This document shows, piece after piece, positions 23,207 to 38,200 of a DNA stretch of 64,000 bases. A program made the translations under genes and the position numbers. Position 1 is the stretch's first letter; each line of letters opens with the position of its first letter. The stretch spans positions 18,077,501 to 18,141,500 of the forward strand of contig JBAIAC010000006.1 in NCBI GenBank assembly GCA_037349315.1, in the 5' to 3' direction. The notes below the pieces were generated by a model. The model was not told where the DNA came from. It ran no database searches and was given only the letters and a program-made list of their open reading frames with translations. The stretch is from Chelydra serpentina. Its lineage: Eukaryota > Chordata > Testudines > Chelydridae.

Positions 23207-26200
23207 GTAAGTAGCAATTTATATGCCAGGGTTTTTTGCTCCTTTATGTGCAAATCTGTTAAAATATCAGGGAGGGAAAAATCTATGGGACTATGAATCA
23301 CAGAATCAGAGAAGCCAAGGATGGGAAAGATGTAATCTATTCCCATTTTGTGATAGGAGTGTTTCCTAAAAGCAGGATCCAGATTGAATCCATACAAGGA
23401 AAAGCTGAAAATGTCACCATTTCTCTGGTTTATTTTTAATTTATTTTACAAGTGTAGCGGTATTATCATCCTTTATTTTTGCCTAGCTGCTTTTCTTTAC
23501 AGCGGTCATTGTTCACCTGCAAGGAGATGTTGGATAGTATTCTGCAGATTTAGTGTGGGTGTTGCTCATATGTTTTACTGCAAGTGTGATGGGATATGAG
23601 TGATAAAACATGATGTGTCTGGTAGGAGGCACTGAATGTGAAATAGCGATTTGTATTAAAATATGACAGTAGCTCTGTAGTAATTTTGATTCAGTTCAGT
23701 AAAGATACACCTGGTATAATTTGGGGGGAAAATGAATGTGGTGTGGTGGAGTTGTAAGGTAACTCCTTCCTGGCCTAGGAGTGTCTGTTTAGATTGTTCA
23801 GTGGTACCGTAGTTTGTAAAATGTTTCGGGATCCTTCAAGAGGATAGACCTATGGGTCCAATCCTTCACCATTGAAATAAATGGGTGTTTAGCAGGATCT
23901 GGTCCTATATGCAGTTAATGATAATATTGACCCCCAATGTGCCTTGATTGACTTCATTGGAGTTACACTAAGGATATATTTGGTCCTATACATTGTTACT
24001 AGTATTTTTATTGTTATTAGATTACGTGAAATAAGTTACTTTTTTTCTAATACAAAACAATATGAGTCTGATCAGTTAAATCAAAGAAAAGACTGTGGGC
24101 TTTGAATCAGGGCGCATGTCCTTAAAAGAATAAAGTCTCAGTATTCAAACTAACCTTAAGTGAATGCATAGCTTTATGCAATCCAAATACTGATTACATT
24201 AAACACATTTTTCAACAGATATGTTTACCTCTGTCATCAATACAGCTGACCCTTACTTATCTACTTTTCGCCAGTCCACAAATTTTATAATTCAGACGCA
24301 AAAACTGAGGTCTCCTCCTGCTTCTTAGTCAAGATTTAATAGCAGAGAGCAGTACAGAGGTCTCATATAGCAAAGCTATCATTCTTTTTACAAAGGAAAT
24401 ATTACCACAATAAAGTTATTAGTCTACAATTCAATATTTTCATAATTTAAAACTAACCTATAATTTTCAGTGTTGTAAAGAAAGTATATTCTGTGGTCTG
24501 TTTGTCATGTATCAGCTGTACTACTTCCCCCATCACAATGCTTTTTTATGATTATGTTGTACATTTAGTGCCTGATCATACACCATTAATATCAAGGAGC
24601 ACTTTGCCACTGAGTTCAGTGATCTGAGGATCGGGCCCTTGCTTGCTAATTCACAAAACTCTGTCATTTGCAGTGTTTTTTTAATGCTTGACTTCACCAT
24701 TTAAGTAGATGGGAATTTTGTCCTTTACTTCAGTGTTTGCAGAACTAAGCCCTTAGTTGTTAGTACAAATCAGTGAGGCCCTACTGTGTCTGCATATCCA
24801 TCTCTGGACGGTGATGCAGAATGTACATATGTATTTCTGTTTTATTTGTTTGATATTAATAATTTGTAAAAGTTGTATTTTATGCTTTGCTTTTTTACAG
24901 ACGATGGGCCTGAAAGTGAAAATACAGCTTGCTCAAGTAAGGGTTCTCCCTTTGTATTCCTTTTGCTCTACTATTGTTTTAACGGACTATACCTCCCAAA
25001 GTTGAGGTTTTTTGTTTTCCATTTCCATATATCCCTTCCTTTAAAATAGATGCTTACTCAGGCAAAACTCCTGCTGACTTCAGGAATTACAAGGTCTCAG
25101 GGACTTAGCCTATGAATTTTAAGACTTTTCATCAGCCTGAATAGCAGTGATTGTGGCTATACAGAAATACCACATTTATTTGCTTGGTTGATTTTCAAGT
25201 CCCATTATTTTGGATGTCCCCTTTCTCTAACTTTGAAGATTTAACAAGGAAATCATATGCATTTCATTTCAATGTACACTGGTAATCTCCCTCCTGATTT
25301 ACTCCTTTCAGTTATTGCTACACCCATATATTTGGCTCAAAGAGGTAACTAAATACCTACAGAATACTTTATGTCAATAACTCTATCAGTCGGGATAATA
25401 ATTTATTAAACCAACCTAGTCAAGAAACAGGAAATGCTGACTTTATGCACAACCTTTGTAATGAACCTTGTTTGGCCCTGACTGCTTGCTTGGATACATA
25501 ATGTTCCTCTGAAGGGTCAGTGTCCCATGAGTTGTTTTGATCTTTGTCCTTGATGAGCGTTTGCTTTTTCTTATTTGACACTCTAGCACCATCTATGGGT
25601 GATCAGGATTAATTCATCCATCTGAGCCAATTCAGAGATTTTTTTCTGGGTTTCACTGTCAATTTCTCAACTTTATTTTCATTTACTTTTTTCATCATTA
25701 TTTATTCCTTTTATTACAGATAAGCTTCATGTTAAACACTGGAAATGAAGCAGTAGTTGGAGGGAAATTATGTCTCCTAGAATTAGTACAACAGATATCA
25801 GTATTGTGAGAATTGATGAAAGTATACAAGCAATTATAGTATGGTAGACTGTAAGGTAGCTGAAGTTTACATGTGTGAGGGATAGGACTTTATGGGGAGA
25901 CCGTCACAACATGGATAGCCTTCAAACTGTTTGTATGATTGTAATTAATATACTTGGCTGATCAGATTAGTTAAATCATTGGGGATGAAGAAAACTATAT
26001 CATATTAAGTATTCATTGCTATTTATTGCTATCATATTCATACTTATTAATAATTAAATCAATGGTGTCTGAAATAAAATACATGACAACAAGGGGAAAA
26101 TACAGACTCTGGAAATCCAAGGAAAGAAACAGGATACTTACAGCAAAATTCTTCTCTCATTTACAACCCCAGTGATGTCAGAGTAAACTCTCGGCCAGAT

Positions 26201-29200
26201 CCTTAGCTGGTGTAAACTGGCACAGATTGACTTCAACAGATCTATGCTAATTTACACCAGCTGAGGATTTGGCTCTCCGGTTTGAAATTGTTCACTTCGC
26301 ACTTCCATAGCTTAGTCTGTCTCATATATTCCTCTTCTAAGATGTATAGCTTGCTTTTAAGCTCTCTCTCTTTTCCCCTCTAAAGCGTGATTCTTGTACC
26401 AAAATATAAAGGAAGCAGTCAAAATCCTACCAGATTCTATTGAGACATTCCCTGCTGACATGATAAAATGTGTTACAGGAGCATGGCTGAGAATATAATA
26501 CACTTCACTGAGCCAAACACAGTGCTAGCATAAAGAGGCAAAACTATTGATTTCACTGGAGTTGTGTGTGCTTACAGCAAGATGAAGTTGACTTTCCTTT
26601 CTCCCAAGGATGATCAGGGTTAGTTTCCAATTCTGCCTGCAGACACAATGGCCGTTATCCATGAACAGAATTTGGCCCACCATTTCCGGGACTGCCACTG
26701 GAAGATCTCATATCCCTGTGAGACAGTGAACGAAATTTGGCTTTCATCTATGTCTATGTAACCTCATTGATTTTTCATTTTATCTGCAAGCAGAATTCAG
26801 TATGCTGTTCGCGGCAGGGACCATATTTTTTGTTCTGTGTTTGTACAGCACCTAGCACAATGGGGTCCTGGTCCATGACTAGGGCTCCTAGGTGCTACCA
26901 CAATACAGATAGTAAATAATAATAATATTAAATCTGAACCTCTTGTGCAGGTAGTAGGGACAGATAGGTGAAATTCCCCTGTGTGAAGAGGCCCAGCACA
27001 AGGCCTGTGTGCCACTTAAGTCCTCTGAGCTCTTAGGAGAGGCTTCTAAACACATTTCCTCCTGCCTGATATTATCTCAAGGACTTAAGCAGTGCACAGG
27101 CCTGATCTGGCTCCTGTACACATCAAAAAAAATTCCACTAACATAAAAAGGAAGAACTCCGGAGAGTCCATGAACTCAGGTGTGAGTTTGACTCAGAAAA
27201 GTATCTCATGTTCCCAGAAAACTCTTAGAAACTTTTGGACAGGAGGACGGTTCTTTAGATTCTTGCAGAATTACAGTTAGGGTTTCTGGTTTGGGAGTTC
27301 TTTTTTCCACTCCATTTCCACATTTATCTTTGTAAACTTCAATCGTGTGAAATTCCTGGACAAATTGGCTCTTATAGTTTTCTTTGAATTGGGACTGCAC
27401 GAATTTGAGCTAAACTCTGTCATTAGCAAGGAAGCAAACACCACTTTTAAAGAAACCCAATACAGGCTTTTAAAAAACAATCGAATTAATTGTTTGCATA
27501 GAATCATAAAAAGGTGGGGCTGGAAGGGATATGGAGAGGCCATTACGTCCAGCCCACTGTGCTGTGGCAGGACCAAGTAAACCTAGACCATCCCTGACAC
27601 ATGTTTGTCCAACATGTTCTTAAAAGCTTCCAATGATGGGGATTGCACAGCCTCCCTTGGAAACCTATTCTAAAACTTAACTACAGATATAGTTAGAAAG
27701 ATTTTCCTAATATCTACCTTAAATCTTCTTTGCTGCAGATTAAGCCCCTTTTTTCTTTTCCTATCTTCAGTGAACATGGAGAACAATTGATCACAGTCCT
27801 CTTTACAACAGCTGTTAGCATATTTTAAGACTATTATCAGGTCCCCGTTCAGTTTTCTTTTCTCAAGACTAAACATGCCCAGTTTTCTTAACCTTTTCTC
27901 ATAGGTCAGGTTTTTAAAACCTTTTCTTATTTTTATTGCTCTCCTCTGGACTCTCTTCAGTTTGTCCACATCATTCGTAAAGTGTGGTGCCCAGAGCTGG
28001 ATACAGTACTCCAGCTGAGGCCTAACCAGTGCTGAGTAGAGCAGGACAGTTACTTCCCGTGACTTACATACAACACCCCAGAGCGATATTAAGATTTTTG
28101 AAACTGCATCACATAGTTGACTCATTCAACTTGTGATCTGCAATAACCCCCAGATCCTTTCCAATAGTATTACTGGCTAGCCAGTTATTCCCCATTTTGT
28201 AGCTGTGTGTTGTATAGTACTTTGCACTTGTCTTTATTGAATTTCATCTTACTGACTTCAGACCAATTCACTAATTCATCAAGGTCATTTTGAATTCTAA
28301 TCCTGTCTTTCAAAGTGCTTGCAACCCCTCCAATCTTGGTGTCATCTGCACACTTTATACGCACATTCTCCACTCCATCATCCAAGTCATTAGTGAAAGT
28401 ATTTAAGTTTGGAACTATTTAGATTTATTTTTTTTCAATTTGACCATACACACAGAAACCAATGAAAACATATTTCCATCCATAGTATTCTAAATTTACC
28501 AATAGGCAAAGTGGGTCCCACAGGGTTCGGTCCTAGGTCTGACCCTATTCAATATTTTTAGGTTTGACTAATCAATTTTTTAAATAATTTTGATGGATAA
28601 TATAAATGTTTATTTTATAAGAATAAGAAAAGAGCTGCTTGAGAATTTATGAGAGTTTGATTTAAGGATATTTTCTTTGTATATTTTGACATGTGATGTT
28701 GACAATTTGTGTTTCATTGGCTATAAAGCTTTAACTTTTTAAATCTCAATATCTAATGTCATTAAATAATTATTGTCTAAACTTCCCCCCTTAATTTCCT
28801 GTAACAACTGTGCAAATTTAAACCAATTTTTTTTAAATGGCCTAAAACCCATAATTTTGCAAAATGGTGAAAATGTAAATGAAATATATTTTTTAAAAAA
28901 TGCTTAAAATAAACATTTATATTATCCATCAAAATATTTTAAAAATTGATTAGTCAAATCTAAAAATATTGAATAGGGTCAGACCTAGGACCGAACCCTG
29001 TGGGACCCACTAGATATGACCTCCCAGTTTAACAGTGAACCATTGATAACTACTCTTTAAGTGACAAAGGGTCCTGTGGCACCTTATAGACTAACAGAGG
29101 TATTGAAGTGTAAGCATTTGTGGGTCAATACCCACTTCTTCGGATGCAAGCAGTGATTTCCATACCTCTTATGGAAGGCTTATGCTAAAGCATATGGCTT

Positions 29201-32200
29201 ATGCTTCAATACCTCTGTTAGTCTATAAGGTTCCACAGGACCCTTTGTCGCTTCTGCAGATCCAGACTAACACGGCTACCCCTCTGATACTCTTTAAGTA
29301 TGGTCTTTCAACTAGTTTTGCACCTACCTTATGGTAATTTCATCTAGACAACATTTCCCTCATTTGCTTATGAGAATGTTATCTGGGACTGTATCAAAAG
29401 CCTTACTAAAATCAAGATATATCACATCTACTGCTTCTACCCTATCCTCTAGGCCAGTAACTCTGTCAAAAAAGGAAGTTAGGTTGGTTTGGTATGATTT
29501 ATTGTTAAAAAATCCATGCTAGCTATTCCTTATAACCCTACTATTCTCTGGGTGCTTATAATGATATTCAGAAGCGACAAAGGGTCCTGTGGCACCTTAT
29601 AGACTAACAGAGGTATTGAAGCATAAGCGTTCGTGGGTCAATACCCACTTCTTCGGATGCAAACATAATATAATGATATTGTTCAAAAAATTGTTTAAGT
29701 ATCTTTCCAGGTATTAAATTAGGCTCACTGGTCTATAATTCCCCAAGTCCTTTTTGCTCATCTTTTTAAAGATAGGTACTATGTTAGCCCTTCTCCTCCT
29801 GTCCTCTGGGACCTTATCCATCCTCCATGAGTTCTCAAACATAATTGCTAACAGTTCCAAGTTTTCCTCAAGCCATATTGACTTGGATACATCTAATTTA
29901 TCTAAATATTCTTTAACCTGTTCTTTCCCTATTTTGGCTTGCATTCCTCCCCCTGTGTTAATATTAATTGTGTTGAGTATCTCATCACCATTAACCTTTT
30001 TAATGAACACTGAAACAAAATAGGCATTAAACACCTCAGCCTTCTTGATGTCATGAGTTTTAGCTCTCCTTCTCCACTAAGTGGAGAACCTACACTTTCC
30101 TTCATCTTTCTCCTAATATATTTAAAGAACCTCGATTTATTGCCTTGTATGTCCCTTGCTAGGTGTAACTTATTTTGTGCCTTAGCCTTTCTGATTTTGT
30201 CCCTACATGCTTGTGCTATTCTTTTTACTCCTCCTTAGCAATTCATCCACATTTCCACTTTTTGGAGAATTTCTTTTTGATTTCCAGGATATTAAAGGGC
30301 TCCTGATGGAGCCATATTGGCCTTTTACTATTCCTGCTATCCTTCCTTTGCATAGCTTCATTTATCCCTTACGTTTTCTTCTGATGGGGCCTACGTTACC
30401 AACTGTGCTTACCATTGACTTTAATGGAAAAAAAAATCTGAGATGCATAGACTTTAAAGCCAGAAGGGATCATTATGATCATCTAAGCTGACATGTTGCA
30501 TAATACAAGACAAAGGATCCAATAATTTGTGCATCAAGGCCATAATTTCTGTTTGAGCTATAGCACATATTTTGGAAAAACATTCTATCTTGATTTAAAG
30601 GCTTCAAGTAATGACAACTCACCATATCCCTTCTACAGATTTATCTTAAAAAAAAAAAGGTATGTACAAAAGCAAAGAAGAAATTAGCCATAGGGATATG
30701 CTAATTTTTCCCTCATTTCTGGCATTACTTCCAGTTTTCACAATGCTATCTTGGTCTGTATTGTGATGATCTAAATATGCATCTGTCTGTGGTATTCATA
30801 AAAAGGTATTTGTTTTTCTAATTGCAGAAGATGCAACCAGATTTAAACATCTCAGAAAATACATTTACAACTATGAAGCAGAAATAGCAAGTGGAGTGAA
30901 AGGAACAGCAGATTCACGAAGTGGCTCTAAAATTAACTGCAAGGTAAGGAAAGAGGAAGAAAGAACTGACTACAATCGGAAAAAAGATAATGGGCAACAT
31001 GGGGATTAACAATTGGAAACTCCTCCCCCATATTTTCCTACGCCCTCCATTTCCCTTCCCCCTCCATTTTTTATTTAGTGAATGTAGTGCTTGTGAAATG
31101 CACACATTTGACAACCCTGAAGTCTGAAGCCCTTTATTTTCTGACAGAAAAGGCAGTGGCAAGATTGGCAGAGTTTCTTCACTCCATTCTGCCAATGCAC
31201 CTCGATCCTGACCAGACTTTTCTACTTCTAGAGAAGAGCTAGCAGAGTTGGTAACTCAGTGCATGGCTCATTCAGTATTTGACATATCTTCTGAGTCTGC
31301 CAATAGAAACACTCAACGCTTATCCACTAGAGCCTAAACTGAGACTGCTAATTGATCAATTGATTTCATGCAGAACACTGAATACTTACCAGGTGGTGAC
31401 AACTTTCAGTTATCATCTTCCTGGGTCAGGACTTGGTATCCTAGGGGTGAAAGGCTCCATAGGCCATTAGCCCGATAACCTATCCTATTCTCCTTCCAAC
31501 TTCCTCAAAATGTCACATTTCACAATATTACTTCATTAACTGGGTAACTGGGCAAATAGCTTTTGGGTATTACAGTGTTCTGCCCAGCAACTAAATACTT
31601 CTCTGTATAATGCTCAAATTTCTTCACAAATTCTGAAGCCAATATCAAGACCCACACTGCAGATTGCTGGTTTACAGTGAATATGCTAGCATGCAGTATG
31701 GTGCGGAGCAAATTTTCAGTGTTTCTCATTAGTCATCGTCATGCTTGTTCTGCTTGAAATGTACTCACTTTTGACACATTCCATATGTAAGAAATCTTAT
31801 AAATTAGAGGCCTGATTCTGCTCCAATTAAAATCCAAACTATTTTAGCCAAAATATTTCTATTCCAGAATGTCACTGCAGTGCCTTATGGGAGTTGTAGT
31901 TTGGGTGCCTTGTGCTCCCATTTTCTTCAACAAGTTGGGCTCCCTGGTTGGACTACTCCCCTATTGGTGAGGAAAGGCAGTGCATCATGGGTGTTGAATG
32001 GCCGTGATGTATCTGAGGAGATAAAACCTAGCTGGGGAACCCAGTCCTTAGCGGAGAATAGGGACGTGAGCCAACCAAACTACCATTCCCATGAGACAGC
32101 ATATCTAATTAGAAATATTTTGGGTTTGGAGCATTCATTTTTTCAATGAAAAATCAAAGTTTTCCATGGAAAGCAGACACTTTTTCAACAAAAAAGTCAT

Positions 32201-35200
32201 TCAATTGAAAACCCAATATTCTGTTGAAAAATAGTTTTAACTGAAAATTCTCCACCAGCGTGAAGTGAGGAACTGGTTCCTATCTAGTTTGGTGAAATGG
32301 ATGGAGCAAGGGACCTGGGTACCAATTTTGCAATTGACTTACTATGTGATCATGGGAAAGTCACATAACATGTCTGTCTCTCAGTTTACCCATGGTTAAT
32401 ATGAGGAATATATTATTAATTATTTGTATTTCCATAGCTCTTAGGGGCCCTAGTCATAGTCAAGGACCCCTACATACTAGGTACTCTACAAATCTATATG
32501 ACCTTCACTCCACCTGGATATTGTAAGATTACTTAAAGCACTCTTCGATCTTCACACAAAAACTGCTATACAAGTGCACGGTGCACACAGTGTTACTTTA
32601 AAAATAAATTTAAGAAAATCTCCTGTATCTTTAAAAATATGAACCCCATAGTTCTGCAGGAGCGATAGTAAGAGAAGGAGCAAACATGTGCTGTGTATGT
32701 TTTCAGGTTGAGCTGGAGGTCCCACAGATGTGTAACTTCATCCTGAAGACAAGCCAATGTACCCTGCGAGAGATGTCTGGTGTGGACGCTGAGGGAAAGA
32801 CTATCCTGAAAAAGTCAAAGAACACGGATGACTTTGCCAGAGCCATGGCCCAGTGAGCAAAAACTTACTAGAGCCTTTGCTAATAAACCCATCCTTATTT
32901 AATTCGGAATAGACTATGACTTCGCAACCTGCCCTGTCCTTTAGAAGGGGCGGTGTATGGCAGTGCCGTCCCAGACTCGGGAATGAACTATGACGCTGAG
33001 AGAGCAGGAGGCTGAAGGGACCTAGTGGCAACTCCTTGATTCAGAGCCGCCTGGCTGTGGCACACGTTAGGGCTGCATGGGGACAGCCCTGAATTGTGTC
33101 ACTGAAAGCCTGGGTGTAGCAGAGTTCAGCTCCCTGTCTGATGCTAGAATGTTTACAGCCTGCTCCCTTCTCTCCCTCGTATCAGGAGTGTGGGGAGTGC
33201 TGGTGTTGGAGTTAGTGTAGTCCACTCTGAGTTTTCTACCAGAGGAAAGTTCCCCTGAACAAGAGGAATTGTCAAATGGCCCTCTCCAGCCACTTTCAGA
33301 CTACTTTGCTCGGCTTACACGGCACAAACATTAGCCCACCTTAGGGTGACCAGATGTCCCGATTTTATAGGGACAGGCCTGGTATTTGGGGCTTTTTCTT
33401 ATATAGGCGCCTATTTACCCCCCACCCCCATCCCAACTGTTTACACTTGCTCTCTGGTCAGCCTAGCCCATCTAAGCAAACAGCCCAGGCTTCTCCTACT
33501 GACCTTTAATGGCCTTCACAACTTAGCTCCTCCCTACTTACCTGCCCTGGTAATTGCTTGTGTCTGACCCCTCTGGTTCACCAGGGAAACCAGCTTGTTT
33601 GTCCATTTCTCCACATGAACCTTCACACTTGTTTCAATGCCTCCCTTTATGCATGGAACGCCCTTCCTGAAGAAGTCCCTAATGCTATTGCCCTGTTCTG
33701 CACATCACAGGCCATAGAACTGCACCCAGGGATTCTTGCATAAAGCTAAATAACTTGAGGTTGTGGAGCTAAAGCATATTTGTTAGAAAGATATCCAGTC
33801 TTGATTTAAAGACCTCCAGTGATGGAGAATCAACCACATTGCTTGGTAATCTGTTCCAATAGTTAATTACCCCTACTTTGAAAACATCACATCTTATTTC
33901 CTATCTGAATTTGTCTAAATTCAGCTACCAGCCATTGGATTTTGTTATGCGTCTGCACACTCGATTAAAGAGCCCTCTAATGTCAGAAATCTTCTCCCTG
34001 TATAGGTACTTACAGATCCATCAAGTTTACCATTAGCCTTCTCTACAGTAAACTCAATAGAGGTTTTCCAGACCACAAATCATTCTTGTTGCTCTTCACT
34101 GAATGTCCTCAAAGTTTACAGCATCTTATTCTTTAAGTGTATACACCAGAACTGAGGTGGAATTAATGGTCAGTAGTCTCCTACTCAGTATTCAAAGAGA
34201 AACTAATAATACCAGGTAGACTCATGGATGGGGATAGTCTATACAGAATTGGGGGAAAGAACGAAGCAATATAAAATAATAAGCAGTGAGCCCAAGATCA
34301 CTATTTCTCATGAGAAAAAGGGAAGAGAGAGATGCAGAAACTGGTTTATTAGGGAATATTTTAAATGACGGTTTAAATTATTTGGAATGTGTGTGTTTGT
34401 ACAGTCCTTGGCACAATGGAGCCCAATCTTGACTGGGGCTTCAGGGAGCCACATTAATACAAATGAATATGGTAATAATAAATAATTCTATATCTAGATG
34501 TACATAGAGCATTTGGCAATAATCAAGATCATAAGCTCTTGGCTAGCTTGTTTTTATTTTTGTCTCACACCTACTGTTTTTTTGGGGGACAGGTATGAAC
34601 TGAAATTTAGCACTCAGGATGGGAAGAAGGTCCAGCTGTATTCAGAGAAGGATGAACCAATGAACATTCTTAACATCAAGAGAGGGATCATCTCAACACT
34701 TATTGTGCCAATGGAAACAGAAGACAACCTAAAAACAATCTCCATGGTAGGAAGCTGAGCAACAGTTAATTTACTTCTTTAACAAATGCAGCAAAACCCA
34801 CCAAGTGGGCCCTGTCCCGAAGTTCTTACTCAAACAATGGGATTTCAGACTAGACTTGAACTCATTTGGTAACATGAACAATTATGTTAATTTTTCCCAC
34901 TCTCCAGGATACCATATATGGGAAATGCGACAGTGAAGTTGAAGTCAAGGATAGGAAAGGGAACATAGCATCAGTTATTTCAATTAATAGAAACCTGAAA
35001 ACCTGCGATAACTTCAATCCCATCAGAGACTATGTCAGCCCAATTGCCCTCATAAAGGGACTGGTAAGTACAGCCAGGCTTAATGTTATTTAAGAAAGTG
35101 CTTCATTAGGGTTATTTTAGTTCTTCAGAATCTGACCCTCTGCCTTTGCTTCCTGCCACTAATGGTAGTCAATGGAAAAATCTGAACTTTGGGAAATGAA

Positions 35201-38200
35201 TATCATCTCAACTTCTTTCACATTGTTCTCACAAATACTGCAATGTGATGTGCTGGGTTTTTTTGTTTTGGTTTTTTGTTTGTTTTTGTTTCTTAAGAGA
35301 ATAGTTGGGAATAACTGATTTTATATATATATATATATATAATATATATATAATCACGCTTTCCCATGGGCTTAATACTGTCAGGTGTGAGGCACCTTAT
35401 AAGATCAGGCCCAAGGTTTTCTAGATAGCCCATTAAACTTTATTGGCCAAATTTTCCAACATGCATATGCACATTGCATGTAACCAGCATATACATGCAA
35501 GTAGCTTGATATGCATGTGCATGCTGAGGCTTCTGCATGCACCAAAATAAATCCTTTGACAAGCCCCATTCTCAGAGGCACATCAGGGTATTTGTGCGTG
35601 CAAGTAGGCTAGGTGCAAACATGCACACACACACACGGGGAGATTTGTTCCTGATACCAAAGGCTCCTGTGCTTATACTTTTAGTGTTTGTTGTTGATGG
35701 AAATCTTTACACCATTTGTAACTACGGAGTCCATAGGAGGACTGTGAAGTACATCCACTGTTTTAAAGTGTCTATATTATTCTAACCATTGCAAATGACT
35801 TCATAATGATAAGGGCCAGTGCTTAATTTGTGCCAGAGCTTGCCAGGGAAGAGCCTGGGCACCTGTAGGCTTGACAGTTCATAGCTCTGGCACCTCTGGG
35901 CTTGCTGCATCAGTTATGAATGTAAAAAATTTACTTGAGCCCTAGCACCTAATTGCTTGAGCCCTGGACCTCTTTCATTACAAATGAAGCACTGATAAGA
36001 CCATATCCTTTCCTGTAGGCTGTAAGGGCTCAGTCCTGCAGTATATTCTCAGGCAAACACCATAATAAATTCACTGACACTTAGGACAAGATATCTGCAG
36101 GAGTGTTGGCTGTGAAGAGACTGCAGGATACGCACTGAGATATTGGCACAGTTTTTCTTTAGACAAGGCTGTGATTTAATTATGAACTAAGGGAGAGATA
36201 GCTCAGTGGTTTGAGCATTGGCCTGCTAAACCCAGGGTTGTGAGTTCAATCCTTGAGGGGGCCATTTGGGGATCTCTGGCAAAAATTGGGGATTGGTCCT
36301 GCTTTGAGCAGCGGGTTGGACTAGATGACCTCCTAAGGTCCCTTCCAACCCTGATATTCTATGATTTTAAACAGCAGCACCACTCCCAATGTGCTGTAAC
36401 TGTTAATGTTGCAGCCCAGTAACAATAGCCATCAGAAAGGTGCTCGTTTCACTAACACAAAACATGCTAAATGTTCCTCAAACTATGTTTTACAGAACAG
36501 CCCATTAGCCACCCTGCTCAGCAGCAGTCAATCCTGTCAGTACACTATAGATTCAAAGAGGAGGCATGTGGCTGACGTAGACTGCAGAGAAAAACACCTG
36601 TTTCTGCCTTTCTCATACAAGTAGGTGGCATGTTATATATCGTTACCCTTCCTTGGTAAATAGTCATAATGAATGGTAATAGGTCAAATTCTGCCCTGAT
36701 TTACTGCCCATGCAATGGTGGGCAGGATTCAGCCCAACTGAAGCACAACTAATTCAGCCACAACTAAAGGACTGCGTTTTTCTGTTATTTACTAGAAATC
36801 AGTATGGCATGATGGCACAAGTCACGCAGACTCTGAAATTTGTCGAAACCCCCAAAAGCAACAACAGAAACTTTGATGAAGGTAGGTCTGCAGTACTGAA
36901 ACATTTTTCAGTTTCACCGTGGCACATTTCTGGCTTCCCATCTCGGCATGCACTCCTCATAAATCATGTCCACTGACCCAGTTAGATTAGCTTTGTTAAG
37001 AAATGCACAGCCACCTACGATAAAAAAAGCAGCATATCAGGGAATAGCAATAGTGTGTATTCACCTGCATGTGAAATAATTCTACATATGGGGAAACAAA
37101 TGCACTATTCAGCTACATCAGTACCTATATAAAACTTTAAAGATCCTGTTATTTTAACAGTAAGAATGCTTCAAGGAGTCAGAAACTAAAATGTCTCTGT
37201 GATAGCTTGCTCTTGTGGGCAGCGTTGCCTAGTGGTCAGGGTTTAATCCCTTAGATATACGGGCAGCGGGGGGCGTAGGGGAGCCTGGGCCTTCCCACTC
37301 CACTAGGCTCCAGCTCAGGGCCCTGTGAGGGCTATCAAAGGTCTGACATCCAGGAAATCCTTAAGGCAACTTCCTACCACCCCACTCTGGTTCAAAGTTT
37401 GAAGTCTATGACAAGAAGGTGTGAAGGGGGTCAGCTCAGCACTGGGAACTTCCTCATGGCCGTGCTTCACACAGCAGTGCTCTCTATCTCACTCAGGGCA
37501 GCAGCTGCCTCCTCCCGTGACTTGGCCACCTGGCCAGGGCAGTCCCCAGTCTCTCGCCTGTCATGGTAGACAATAGATAGCACAAGGGGAATTAACACAA
37601 GCAAATGGAGTTCATAAGAGAATGAGAAGGAAATGCCTCCCTCTCAGGGAGCATCTGAAGCAGGTCCTTGTTAGTATCTAGGCTTGTTTGTCAGCCTGAG
37701 ATAGAATCTTGGGAAGGGGGACACGGGGTAAAGGCTCTGTGTTGTCAGAGCTGGGAAGGGGGACGCGGGGTAAAGGCTCTGTGTTGTCAGAGCTGGGAAG
37801 GGGGATGCTAATGGGTAAAGGCTCTGTGGTGTCAGAGCTGGGAAGGGTGACATGGAGTAAGGCTCTATGGTGTCAAAGCTGTAAATGGAACACTGGGAAA
37901 CAGACTCTGCCAGCGTGTAGAGATATGAATATGCTTGCTTGGAACTAAACCCAATAAACATCGCATTGCCTGCACTTCAGACTTACTGTCTGCATGACAA
38001 GGACCAGGGGAGAGAGTGAAGGGAAAGTCCTCTAACAGTCGTCCCTTCCCTCAGGAAGTTGTTGTTGGGAGAGGCCCTGCCTTTCCTCAGCCTTTTTCCT
38101 CAGGAGCTGCAAGTTGCAGGTCCACTCTCTTCCTTGGTCTGCCACCAGTGAGCTGTTCTGCTCCCTTTTAACTCCTCCTCCAGTCTGTTCGTGTCTTGCA

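Larger units (their letters stand above)
27493..30370 (-). mobile_element. CR1 LINE, minus strand, broken by later insertions (intron 2)
   Basis: Minus-strand reading gives the 3' part at 28420-27493 ([20 protein letters not shown], then [12 protein letters not shown]). The upstream part at about 30250-28960 includes [11 protein letters not shown] and PIFKKMSK. The two parts are separated by a 0.54-kb inverted-repeat segment (28421-28959), and the upstream part carries two Penelope-derived insertions. The outer 5' boundary is approximate. Confidence 0.8.

Noticed and set aside
22864..23397. 177-codon minus-strand open frame overlapping the APOB promoter and exon 1
   Set aside because: It is antisense to the conserved promoter and signal-peptide exon, has low-complexity glutamine and proline stretches, and shows no recognisable family.
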